From contig JBGSWL010000157.1 of assembly GCA_041752455.1 (NCBI GenBank), forward strand, positions 1 through 30,829: a stretch of DNA of 30,829 bases, read 5' to 3'. The notes under the pieces are model-generated. The model worked only from the letters and a program-made list of their open reading frames with translations. It made no database searches and had not been told where the DNA came from. The position numbers and the translations under genes are program-made. Of this stretch, positions 14,786-23,311 are shown in pieces (position 1 is the stretch's first letter; each line of letters opens with the position of its first letter). The DNA comes from JBGSWL01 sp041752455. Its GTDB lineage: Bacteria > Pseudomonadota > Alphaproteobacteria > Rhizobiales > Rhizobiaceae.

Positions 14786-15708
14786 GTCCGGTTGTTTCCG
14801 ATATCGGCAAGGTCGAAGGCCGTGGTCTGGTAGACTTGGTTGATCCAGTTGCCGAACAGCAGGAACGCATGGCTGCGCCAGCGATTCAAAGGCTTGTTGT
14901 CCGGATTGTCATCGGGGAAATAGTTGTGCGGCACGGCGATCGGCTTGCCAGCCTCGACGTCGCGAAAATACTCATCGGCCAAAGTGGTCGAGTCATATTC
15001 GATGTGGTTGAAAATATAGAGCCGGTTGGCGTGCGCCTCGTGCAACAGGCAAAGCCCGGTGTCTGGCGATTCAATCAGGACTTCGAGGCCCGTGCCGGTT
15101 GGAAGTTCATCGCGGCGCACCTCGGTCCAGCGCGAGACCGAAATCTGGAAGTCGTCTGAAAAGCCGGAAAGATAGGGCGACGCCGGATTGAGGTTGCGGT
15201 GGCGATAGACGCCGAAGGCCTTCTTCTCCAGCGTGTGCTTGGGGATCCTGTGGAAATGCCAGGCGGCGGCCATCGCACCCCAGCAGACGAAGAATGACGA
15301 GTGGACGTTGGTGGTCGTCCAGTCGAGGATCTGCGCCATCTCCGGCCAGTAGCTGACCTCTTCGAAGGGCAGCGTCTCTATCGGCGCGCCGGTGATGATG
15401 AAGCCGTCGAACTTCTGGTCGCGGATTTCCTCCCACGTCTTGTAGAAGGTGATCAGGTGCTCTTCCGACGTGTTCTTGGCGCGGTGGCTGCCGACGCGCA
15501 CCAGCGTCAGTTCCACCTGCAGCGGGGTCGAGCCGACCAGACGGGCAAACTGAGTCTCGGTGCGAACCTTGTTGGGCATCAGGTTGAGGAGGCCGATCTG
15601 CAGCGGCCGGATGTCCTGCCGCGTCGCCGTGCGCTCATCCATGACCATCACACCCTCGCGGATCAGGGTGTCTCGGGCGGGCAGGGAGTCCGGGATGCGG
15701 ATGGGCAT
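14782..15708 (-). CDS. metA: Homoserine O-acetyltransferase (MetA family)
   Basis: MetA activates homoserine for methionine synthesis. The 308-residue protein has nucleophile C142 in FFVCWGAMAA, and the catalytic H and E of NHIEYDSTTL near 235-237. Residue 111, which sets acyl-donor choice, is glutamate (GAPIETLPFEEV); in studied enzymes E111 favours acetyl-CoA and glycine favours succinyl-CoA. This points to acetyl transfer despite the common 'succinyltransferase' label. GGAAG lies seven bases before the ATG. Expression is predicted to be repressed by SAM through the SAM-II riboswitch just upstream. The gene is coupled to a GNAT gene by an ATGA overlap. Confidence 0.95.
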   Translation of the reverse strand: MPIRIPDSLPARDTLIREGVMVMDERTATRQDIRPLQIGLLNLMPNKVRTETQFARLVGSTPLQVELTLVRVGSHRAKNTSEEHLITFYKTWEEIRDQKFDGFIITGAPIETLPFEEVSYWPEMAQILDWTTTNVHSSFFVCWGAMAAAWHFHRIPKHTLEKKAFGVYRHRNLNPASPYLSGFSDDFQISVSRWTEVRRDELPTGTGLEVLIESPDTGLCLLHEAHANRLYIFNHIEYDSTTLADEYFRDVEAGKPIAVPHNYFPDDNPDNKPLNRWRSHAFLLFGNWINQVYQTTAFDLADIGNNRT

Positions 15709-15766
15709 TGCATTACTTCCGTCGTGCGAAAAGACATGGGTGGATCGCTAACGGGGCCGATGCTGC

Positions 15767-15822
15767 GGTCCTTTAGCGACTTGTTTAACGTGGCTGCAAG
15801 CCGACCGGCCAAATCACCACGG
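15767..15822 (-). ncRNA. SAM-II riboswitch
   Basis: In the metA leader the minus strand reads GTGGTGATTTGG (from 15820), then GCTTGCAGCCACGTTAAAC (from about 15801), then GTCGCTAAAGGACC (from 15780). These are the conserved blocks of the SAM-II (metA-type) pseudoknot aptamer known from Hyphomicrobiales, in the right order and spacing. It lies about 60 bp before the metA start. SAM binding stabilises the pseudoknot and lowers metA expression. A TTAGCGA at 15751-15745 is complementary to TCGCTAA at 15779-15773 in the aptamer's 3' strand, so an alternative stem could compete with the SAM-bound form. Confidence 0.92.
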
Positions 15823-15830
15823 GACGGAAA

Positions 15831-15859
15831 CTTCTAAACCGGCTTTCACGTTCGGTCAA
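15831..15859 (-). promoter_or_regulatory. metA promoter
   Basis: On the minus strand TTGACC (15859-15854) and TAGAAG (15836-15831) are spaced by 17 bp. Transcription would start near 15824, just before the SAM-II aptamer begins at about 15820, which supports both calls. The -35 box lies between the arms of an 8-bp inverted repeat, CCGGCTTT/AAAGCCGG. Confidence 0.65.
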
Positions 15860-15937
15860 CAAAGCCGGGAAAAGCGGTTGTGTGACAATGCGCACAGCAA
15901 CCGGTCGCCGGGTCCGATACTGCTTTGAAAGCCGGTT
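15837..15937. repeat. Inverted-repeat cluster around and upstream of the metA promoter
   Basis: AACCGGCTTTCA at 15837-15848 is the perfect reverse complement of TGAAAGCCGGTT at 15926-15937. A third AAAGCCGG is at 15861-15868, and a near copy, AAAGCGGTTG, is at 15871-15880. A hairpin CGGTTGTGTG/CACA-g-CAACCG occupies 15875-15903. The repeated motif and its position suggest regulator sites, but no regulator is known to match. Confidence 0.6.
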
Positions 15938-15974
15938 GCATCGGTTAAACGGACAGATGCTGTCTCCCCGGTTG

Positions 15975-16021
15975 GGACGTGCCGCTGCGCTTTAATGCCC
16001 CAAGGCGTTGGCAGCACGTCC
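15975..16021. repeat. Long imperfect stem-loop, possible structured RNA
   Basis: GGACGTGC (15975-15982) pairs with GCACGTCC (16014-16021). After one mismatch the pairing continues inward through GC, wobble pairs and CGCTT/AAGGCG with small bulges, giving about 17 pairs around the loop taatgcccc. On the plus strand CATTTTCCC follows, a weak terminator-like tail. It is not next to a gene end, so it may be part of an unannotated small RNA or a DNA structure. Confidence 0.5.
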
Positions 16022-16056
16022 CATTTTCCCGAATTGCTGCGTCGCAAAAACTTTAC

Positions 16057-16084
16057 TTGCACTGCACCATTTATCGCCTATCTT
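16057..16084 (+). promoter_or_regulatory. Orphan plus-strand promoter candidate
   Basis: TTGCAC (16057-16062) and TATCTT (16079-16084) are spaced by 16 bp in an otherwise gene-free stretch. A strong GGGAGGA follows at 16092-16098, before ATG 16102. No recognised plus-strand gene lies downstream for about 12 kb, so any transcript would be a small RNA or encode small peptides. Confidence 0.35.
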
Positions 16085-16338
16085 GATCGATGGGAGGACA
16101 GATGGAGCCCACGGCATGACATCCTCGACCCGATCACCTGATATCACCGCCTTGCCACTTCGCCAGCGAGACACAGCGAGCGGGCTTGCTGCACAGTTGC
16201 ATCCGGCACGCAGCGGCGTTGCCGCGCTTGTGCTGGGGTTCGTCCCCTACCGGCATGTCTCGATACCGCAGCGCCCACGACTTCCCGCAGGCAGCATCGC
16301 GCCGCTGCTCTGACGCTGGTCATGGCTTGAGCGTCAAT

Positions 16339-16364
16339 CCGACCCGCCCAGTTCAGCGGGTCGG
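16339..16364 (-). terminator. Stem-loop enclosing the 3-hydroxybutyryl-CoA dehydrogenase stop codon
   Basis: On the minus strand CCGACCCGC (16364-16356, the last sense codons Pro-Thr-Arg) pairs perfectly over 9 bp with GCGGGTCGG (16347-16339). The stop codon TGA sits in the 8-base loop. There is no U-tract after it, so it may protect the 3' end or aid Rho-dependent termination rather than act as a classical terminator. Confidence 0.45.
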
Positions 16365-17234
16365 CACCGGCGTTTCGCCGCGATAGTCGTAGAAGCCGCG
16401 ACCGGTCTTGCGACCAAGCCAGCCGGCCTCGACATATTTGACCAGCAGCGGGCAGGGCCGATACTTGGTGTCGGCAAGGCCGTCGTGCAGCATCTGCATG
16501 ATCGCAAGGCAGGTATCGAGGCCGATGAAGTCGGCCAGTTCCAGCGGGCCCATCGGATGGTTGGCACCAAGCTTCATCGCCGTGTCGATGGCAACGACAG
16601 AGCCGACACCTTCGTAGAGCGTGTAGATGGCCTCGTTGATCATCGGCAGCAGGATGCGGTTGACGATGAAGGCCGGAAAATCTTCGGACACGGTCGATGT
16701 CTTGCCAAGGCGTTCGACATAGCCGCGTGCAGCTTCGAAGGTCAGATCATCGGTTGCGATGCCGCGCACCAGTTCGACCAGTTTCATGCGCGGGACCGGG
16801 TTCATGAAATGGATGCCCATGAAGCGCTCGGCCCGATCTGTTGCCGCCGCAAGGCGGGTGATCGAGATCGACGAGGTGTTCGAGGCAAGGATCGCCTCCG
16901 GCTTCAGGGTGGGGCACAGTTCGCTGAAGATCTTGCGCTTGACGGTCTCGTTCTCGCTGGCCGCCTCGATCACCAGATCGCAATCGGCAAGACCGGCAAG
17001 GGTGCCGACCGGCTCGATCAGAGCCATCATGTCATCGCGGGCCTTGGCCTCCAGCTTGCCGCCTTCGACGGCGCGGGCGAGGATGGCGGCGATCTTTTCA
17101 ACGCCTGCAGTGGCGCTCTCCAGTGTCACGTCCGCCAGCAGCACCTTGTAGCCGGCGGCGGCAGACACCTGCGCAATGCCACCACCCATCTGGCCGGCGC
17201 CGATGACGCCGATCATGCGAATATCAATGTCCAT
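16353..17234 (-). CDS. 3-hydroxybutyryl-CoA dehydrogenase
   Basis: A 293-residue NAD(P)-dependent dehydrogenase that interconverts acetoacetyl-CoA and 3-hydroxybutyryl-CoA, in fatty acid, butyrate or polyhydroxybutyrate-linked metabolism. The Rossmann GxGxxG is GAGQMG (12-17), the ASNTSSISIT block is near 118-127, and the catalytic H142 is in MGIHFMNPVPRMKLVE. The C-terminal domain NHPMGPLELADFIGLD is complete. The start at 17234 places the nucleotide-binding motif at the usual distance; the open frame continues 58 codons upstream without conserved sequence. In many rhizobia this gene follows etfAB, which is not present here. The stop codon lies in a strong hairpin. Confidence 0.92.
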   Translation of the reverse strand: MDIDIRMIGVIGAGQMGGGIAQVSAAAGYKVLLADVTLESATAGVEKIAAILARAVEGGKLEAKARDDMMALIEPVGTLAGLADCDLVIEAASENETVKRKIFSELCPTLKPEAILASNTSSISITRLAAATDRAERFMGIHFMNPVPRMKLVELVRGIATDDLTFEAARGYVERLGKTSTVSEDFPAFIVNRILLPMINEAIYTLYEGVGSVVAIDTAMKLGANHPMGPLELADFIGLDTCLAIMQMLHDGLADTKYRPCPLLVKYVEAGWLGRKTGRGFYDYRGETPVPTR

Positions 17235-17326
17235 GGCTTCACCCGTCGTTGTTTGTTGACCCGTTCTGGGCATGTTGCAGTGCAGAGTAAATCTGTGCAC
17301 GGCAACATGACGGCCTGACGACCGGA

Positions 17327-18322
17327 TCAATCGATAAATGTGACTTCGACGCCACGGCGCACGAGGCGCGCGAGTTCCAGAGCGTCCCAGTTGGTCAGGC
17401 GCACGCAACCGACGCTTTCGGCTACGCCGATTTGGCCAGGTTCAGGTGTACCATGGATGCCGTAGGTCCGTTTGGAAAGCCCGATCCAGGCGTTGCCGAC
17501 CGGCCCGTTCGGCCCGGCCGGCAGACGGACCAACCCTGTCGACTGGCCCGGCTGCGCCGAGCCTTGCGGATCATAGGTATATTGCGGATTTTGCGCCTTG
17601 TTGCGGACAGTGTGGGTGCCGGAGGGCGACGGCGTTGCCGACGAGCCAATCGATGCCGGGTAGGCGGCGACCAGGCGCCCTTGTGCATCGAAGGCGCGCA
17701 CCTGCAGGCGTTGCTTGTCGGCCTCGATGCGCGAAACGCGCAGCTGCACATCACGTCCGACCGCGGGAACCTTGATCACGGTGCCCACGATATCAAACTG
17801 CGCATCCGGGTTGAGCGCGCGCAGATAGGCTTCATCGCTGTGAAAACGCTCGGCGAGCGCCTCCAGCACCGTGCGGTAGCCGATCTGCGGCAGTTCCGCC
17901 TGCTTGACATAGAGCACCGGAATATCCGGCGTGAACGGTCCTGCGACGTCCGCCTCCGTGATGGTGTAGTTCATGAACGGGTCTGCGGCCTCGTTCGAAA
18001 GCCGGCGCGCAAGGGTCGCAATGTCGAGCCCCGCATAGGCGCCGCCGTGCCTGTCCATGAAGGTCGCAAAGGCGAGGCGGAAGCGCGGCGTGTCGAAGCC
18101 GTCAATCACGCCGGGCGAAATGCCCGCCCGGTCCATGGCGATCTGGATAACGGCAATCGATGCATCGCGAACCGGTTCCACCGGGTCAGGCGCGGCATAA
18201 ACTTGGGCGCCCCCGACGATGATGGTATCGAAATCATCGCTGGTGACGGGAAAAGCTGCGGCAGCGGCGGTCAGCGCCAGCCATGCGCCAATAGCGCCAA
18301 AAAACCCAGACGAAGAATGCAT
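17327..18322 (-). CDS. L,D-transpeptidase, ErfK/YbiS-like
   Basis: A 331-residue exported enzyme making or using meso-DAP cross-links in peptidoglycan. Residues 6-24 form a signal peptide (FFGAIGAWLALTAAAAAFP). Residues around 130-190 (PVLYVKQAELPQIGYRTVLEALAERF...FDIVGTVIKVP) resemble a LysM-like wall-binding segment. The C-terminal YkuD domain carries H290 in HGTPEPGQIG and nucleophile C306 in SVGCVRLTN, with the conserved R308. ATG 18322 has a G-rich ribosome binding site and gives the signal peptide; the longer frame would run into the clpB terminator. It lies 92 bp upstream of the dehydrogenase gene on the same strand. Confidence 0.92.
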   Translation of the reverse strand: MHSSSGFFGAIGAWLALTAAAAAFPVTSDDFDTIIVGGAQVYAAPDPVEPVRDASIAVIQIAMDRAGISPGVIDGFDTPRFRLAFATFMDRHGGAYAGLDIATLARRLSNEAADPFMNYTITEADVAGPFTPDIPVLYVKQAELPQIGYRTVLEALAERFHSDEAYLRALNPDAQFDIVGTVIKVPAVGRDVQLRVSRIEADKQRLQVRAFDAQGRLVAAYPASIGSSATPSPSGTHTVRNKAQNPQYTYDPQGSAQPGQSTGLVRLPAGPNGPVGNAWIGLSKRTYGIHGTPEPGQIGVAESVGCVRLTNWDALELARLVRRGVEVTFID

Positions 18323-18407
18323 GATGCCCCCGGCGGACGCGATACCGTCACCGACGAGATAGCCGTGTGCGGCGCAGCGAGGCAAGCGCTGCGGCGTGAG
18401 GCGCGAC

Positions 18408-18440
18408 AAAAAGAAGCCCCGGACGAAGGTCCGGGGCTTC
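18408..18440 (-). terminator. Intrinsic terminator of clpB
   Basis: On the minus strand GAAGCCCCGGAC-cttc-GTCCGGGGCTTC is a perfect 12-bp stem with a 4-base loop, followed by TTTTT. It starts 35 bp after the clpB stop codon and isolates clpB from the L,D-transpeptidase gene. Confidence 0.93.
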
Positions 18441-18475
18441 TGGTCTTGTCGGAGACGTGTGTTCGGGTGTGCCGA

Positions 18476-21088
<2,613 letters not shown>

Positions 21089-21136
21089 TGTCTTGTCTCC
21101 AATCTGCTTTGCGCCCCACAATCGGCAACGCAAATG

Positions 21137-21184
21137 TCTTGATCGATGACGGGCCTCCCGCTTGGGCCGACCCTTCGATCAAGA
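21137..21184. repeat. 10-bp perfect inverted repeat in the clpB upstream region
   Basis: TCTTGATCGA (21137-21146) and TCGATCAAGA (21175-21184) are exact reverse complements 28 bp apart. Between them the minus strand contains two mini-hairpins, GGG-tcgg-CCC and CGGG-agg-CCCG, so RNA could fold into a branched structure. One arm overlaps the -10 and start region of the candidate promoter. It is not the CIRCE sequence. Confidence 0.6.
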
Positions 21185-21212
21185 TATGGTGATCAGCGGC
21201 AATCGTGAAAAG
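21184..21212 (-). promoter_or_regulatory. Heat-shock (RpoH-like) promoter candidate for clpB
   Basis: On the minus strand CTTTTC (21212-21207) and CCATAT (21189-21184) are spaced by 17 bp, a partial match to alphaproteobacterial RpoH promoters (CTTG-type -35, CYATAT-type -10). It lies right after the upstream gene's terminator, as expected for an independent clpB promoter. The -35 match is weak. Confidence 0.4.
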
Positions 21213-21221
21213 AGCACAACG

Positions 21222-21255
21222 AAAAAAGCCCGCAACGGTGTCGCTGCGGGCTTTT
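21222..21255 (-). terminator. Intrinsic terminator of the DUF4167 gene
   Basis: On the minus strand AAAGCCCGCA and TGCGGGCTTT form a perfect 10-bp stem with a 10-base loop, followed by a run of T. It starts 24 bp after the stop codon at 21279. Confidence 0.9.
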
Positions 21256-21278
21256 CGGACTGGCTTCACTGCAGTGAT

Positions 21279-22130
21279 TTATTCAGCCGCGACCATCGCC
21301 TCGTCGTCGCCGTCGGCTTTGGTTTCTGCCGGTGCATCCTCTGCCGCAACAGGCTTGCTCTTGCGAACAGGCTTGGCGCGCGCGGGTGCGACGTCTGCCG
21401 GTTCGGCTGCAGGTTCAGCAAGCGCTTCAGCAACGGGGACTGCATTGGCGCCTTCCTCGTCATCACGCGGACGGGGGCGGCGGGTTCTGGACCGGCGTGC
21501 GCGCGTGTCGTCATTCGACCGCTCTTCGACCTCGCGGGCAACCTCGGCTGGCGTGCCTTCGATCACCGGCTGCGGATCATCGCCAGAAACCGGCGCTGTC
21601 GCGGCGACCTGGTCAGCATGAGGGCGCTGATCATTGCGGCGCTGCTGATTGCCGTTGTTGCCATTATTTCCGTTGTTGCGGTTGTCACGGTTGCGTTCTT
21701 CACGATTGCGATCACCGCGTACCCGCTGATCGGCGGGTTCGGCGTCATACTCGCGCTCGTCATCTTCGGCGTCGTTGTTGTTGTTCTGGTTGTTGTTCTG
21801 ATTGTCGTCGCCGTCATCGACATCGTCCCGCGGCGCGGGCATGGCGGCGAGAATGATGCGGTTGTAGTGCTCGGCGTGCTGCAGGTAGTTTTCCGCCATG
21901 ACGATATCACCAGAAGCCTGCGCATCGCGCGCAAGCTGGGTGTATTTGTCGGCGATCACCTGCGCATTGCCGCGGATCTTGATGTCCGGGCCATTGCTCT
22001 CATAGCTGCGCTGAAGCGGATTCTGATTGCGACGGTTGTTATTGCTGTTGTTGTTATTGGTATTTGTTCCGCCAGTGTTATTATTCGGGCGGTTGCGCGA
22101 ACGGCGTCCGCCGTTGTGCTGCTGTCTCAT
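21279..22130 (-). CDS. DUF4167 protein, Asn-rich and largely disordered
   Basis: A 283-residue protein. The basic N terminus MRQQHNGGRRSRNRPNN leads into Asn runs (NNNSNNN). A conserved helical DUF4167 core follows at about 38-95 (PLQRSYESNGPDIKIRGNAQVIADKY split before TQLARDAQASGDIVMAENYLQHAEHYNRII). Then come acidic/Asn repeats (QNNNQNNNND), an RNR/DNR-rich stretch (RGDRNREERNRDNRNNGNNG), an Arg-rich patch (RARRSRTRRPRPRD) and an Ala/Glu-rich tail. The composition suggests nucleic-acid binding or condensate behaviour, but no function is established to my knowledge. It lies between prmC and clpB, an arrangement common in Rhizobiales. The start at 22130 is chosen because upstream codons are not conserved in character. 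Confidence 0.85.
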   Translation of the reverse strand: MRQQHNGGRRSRNRPNNNTGGTNTNNNNSNNNRRNQNPLQRSYESNGPDIKIRGNAQVIADKYTQLARDAQASGDIVMAENYLQHAEHYNRIILAAMPAPRDDVDDGDDNQNNNQNNNNDAEDDEREYDAEPADQRVRGDRNREERNRDNRNNGNNGNNGNQQRRNDQRPHADQVAATAPVSGDDPQPVIEGTPAEVAREVEERSNDDTRARRSRTRRPRPRDDEEGANAVPVAEALAEPAAEPADVAPARAKPVRKSKPVAAEDAPAETKADGDDEAMVAAE

Positions 22131-22437
22131 CTGTATCTCACAGGTTGTTTTCGGTTGTCGTGAACCACGTGTGTTCCGTTGGTCATCGGGTGCGCAAATG
22201 CGCCTTTCAGGATAAGGGCTTTGTCTTGTGTCCAGAACCGCCACATCACACCGAGTGGCAAAACGATCCGGTACAAGTCGATTTGTATTCACCGTCGCAC
22301 ACCGCAGATGCAACTTGCATCTGGTCCCGCCGGAATGTGCCGCTGTCAGTGAACGGGCCAGCCTTTGGCCTTGTTGTCAACAGACCTAGCGAGGCAAGTG
22401 CCAGTTGCCAAGGCATTTTTTCCGCCTTGCGTCATTT
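22131..22437. other. 307-bp intergenic region upstream of the DUF4167 gene
   Basis: It separates the prmC stop from the DUF4167 start and should hold that gene's promoter, which I cannot place with confidence. It contains the 19-bp palindrome at 22305-22323, a 5-bp GGCCA/TGGCC hairpin near 22360, and a weak CAAGGC/GCCTTG hairpin at 22409-22429 just past prmC that might serve as its terminator. No ORF of interest is seen. Confidence 0.6.
22305..22323. promoter_or_regulatory. 19-bp perfect palindrome, operator candidate
   Basis: CAGATGCAACTTGCATCTG has 9-bp arms around one central base. It is 175 bp upstream of the DUF4167 start codon and 115 bp past prmC. Arm length and symmetry fit a dimeric repressor site (for example LacI, GntR, MarR or TetR type), but I cannot name the regulator. 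Confidence 0.55.
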
Positions 22438-23304
22438 TTATGCGGCACCAAACAGCAAAGCTCGTTCGCGGCCGCCCAAATCGCGCGCCACATCAAGCAG
22501 TTCAAAGCCGGCAGCGGCAAACAGGCCGCGCACGCCACCGCGTTGTCCGAGGCCGATTTCGAGCGCTATCCGACCACCTGTTGCAAGATGTGCAGAGGCC
22601 CCCGCCGCAATGCGGCCATAACAATCAAGGCCGTCGGCCCCGCCATCAAGGGCGCGATGCGGGTCATGGTCGCGCACATCCGTGTCGAGCGTCGCGATGG
22701 CGCCGGACGCGACATAGGGCGGGTTCGACACGATGAGATCGTACCGCCCGGGGACTTTGGAGAACCAGTCGGACAAGACCGGTGTGAACCGGTCGGCCAA
22801 GTCAAGCGCCCGCGCATTGCGCGTCGCCATTTCGAGCGCAGCGGCGGAGATGTCCGTCGCCGTGGCGCGCGCCTGCGGCACTTCGTTGAGCAAGGCCAGG
22901 GCGATGGCGCCGCTGCCGGTGCCAAGGTCGAGGATCCTGCAGGTGCCCGAGGTTTTGACCGTCTGATGCAGGAACGGAAGCACCAGATCGACGAGAACCT
23001 CGGTATCAGGCCGCGGCACCAGCGTATCGGCATTCAACGAGAGCGGCAGGCCGTAAAATTCACGCCAGCCTATGATGCGGTGCACCGGCTCGAAGGTCAG
23101 GCGCCGGGTCATCATGGCTTCAAAGGCCAGTGCCTGACGATGGCCGACCAGATGCTCGGGGCGGGTCAACCGGTCAAGCGCTGTCATGCCGGTTGCATGT
23201 TCGATCAGGATCGTCGCGTCCATGTCGGGCGACGGCGAACCGGCTGCCGACAGGCGGGCAACCGCCTTGGCATACAATTTGTCCAGTGTGGTTTGCCCGG
23301 TCAT
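22438..23304 (-). CDS. prmC: Release-factor glutamine methyltransferase PrmC
   Basis: PrmC (HemK) methylates the glutamine of the GGQ motif in release factors RF1 and RF2 using SAM. The 288-residue protein has the N-terminal helical release-factor-binding domain (1-85), VPRPDTE (97-103), the SAM-binding LDLGTGSGAIAL (126-137) and the catalytic NPPY (194-197). The start codon lies 7 bp downstream of the prfA stop, so enzyme and substrate are co-transcribed, as in most bacteria. Confidence 0.97.
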   Translation of the reverse strand: MTGQTTLDKLYAKAVARLSAAGSPSPDMDATILIEHATGMTALDRLTRPEHLVGHRQALAFEAMMTRRLTFEPVHRIIGWREFYGLPLSLNADTLVPRPDTEVLVDLVLPFLHQTVKTSGTCRILDLGTGSGAIALALLNEVPQARATATDISAAALEMATRNARALDLADRFTPVLSDWFSKVPGRYDLIVSNPPYVASGAIATLDTDVRDHDPHRALDGGADGLDCYGRIAAGASAHLATGGRIALEIGLGQRGGVRGLFAAAGFELLDVARDLGGRERALLFGAA

Positions 23305-23311
23305 GATGATC

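Larger units (their letters stand above)
15709..16352. other. 644-bp region without a recognised gene (metA to 3-hydroxybutyryl-CoA dehydrogenase)
   Basis: It holds the metA leader with SAM-II riboswitch and promoter, the AAAGCCGG inverted repeats, the long stem-loop at 15975-16021, and the orphan plus-strand promoter. Downstream of that promoter a 5-codon frame (ATG 16102, MEPTA) ends in ATGA, overlapping a 65-codon frame at 16116-16313 (MTSSTRSPDITALPLRQRD...). I do not recognise that peptide and do not call it a gene. GGGG-ttcgt-CCCC and GCGGC-gtt-GCCGC mini-hairpins occur inside it. The right end carries the hairpin over the dehydrogenase stop codon. Confidence 0.6.

Noticed and set aside
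15856..16062. A 68-codon minus-strand frame upstream of metA
   Set aside because: It covers the metA promoter repeats, has no ribosome binding site and gives no recognisable peptide.
21750..22090. Trinucleotide-rich stretches in the DUF4167 gene as a tandem repeat or CRISPR-like array
   Set aside because: They are in-frame Asn/Asp codon runs of irregular length inside a coding region, without spacer-repeat structure.
22064..22621. A 185-codon plus-strand frame across the DUF4167-prmC gap
   Set aside because: It overlaps the ends of two genes on the other strand and the 19-bp palindrome, with Arg/Ser/Pro-rich noise-like translation.
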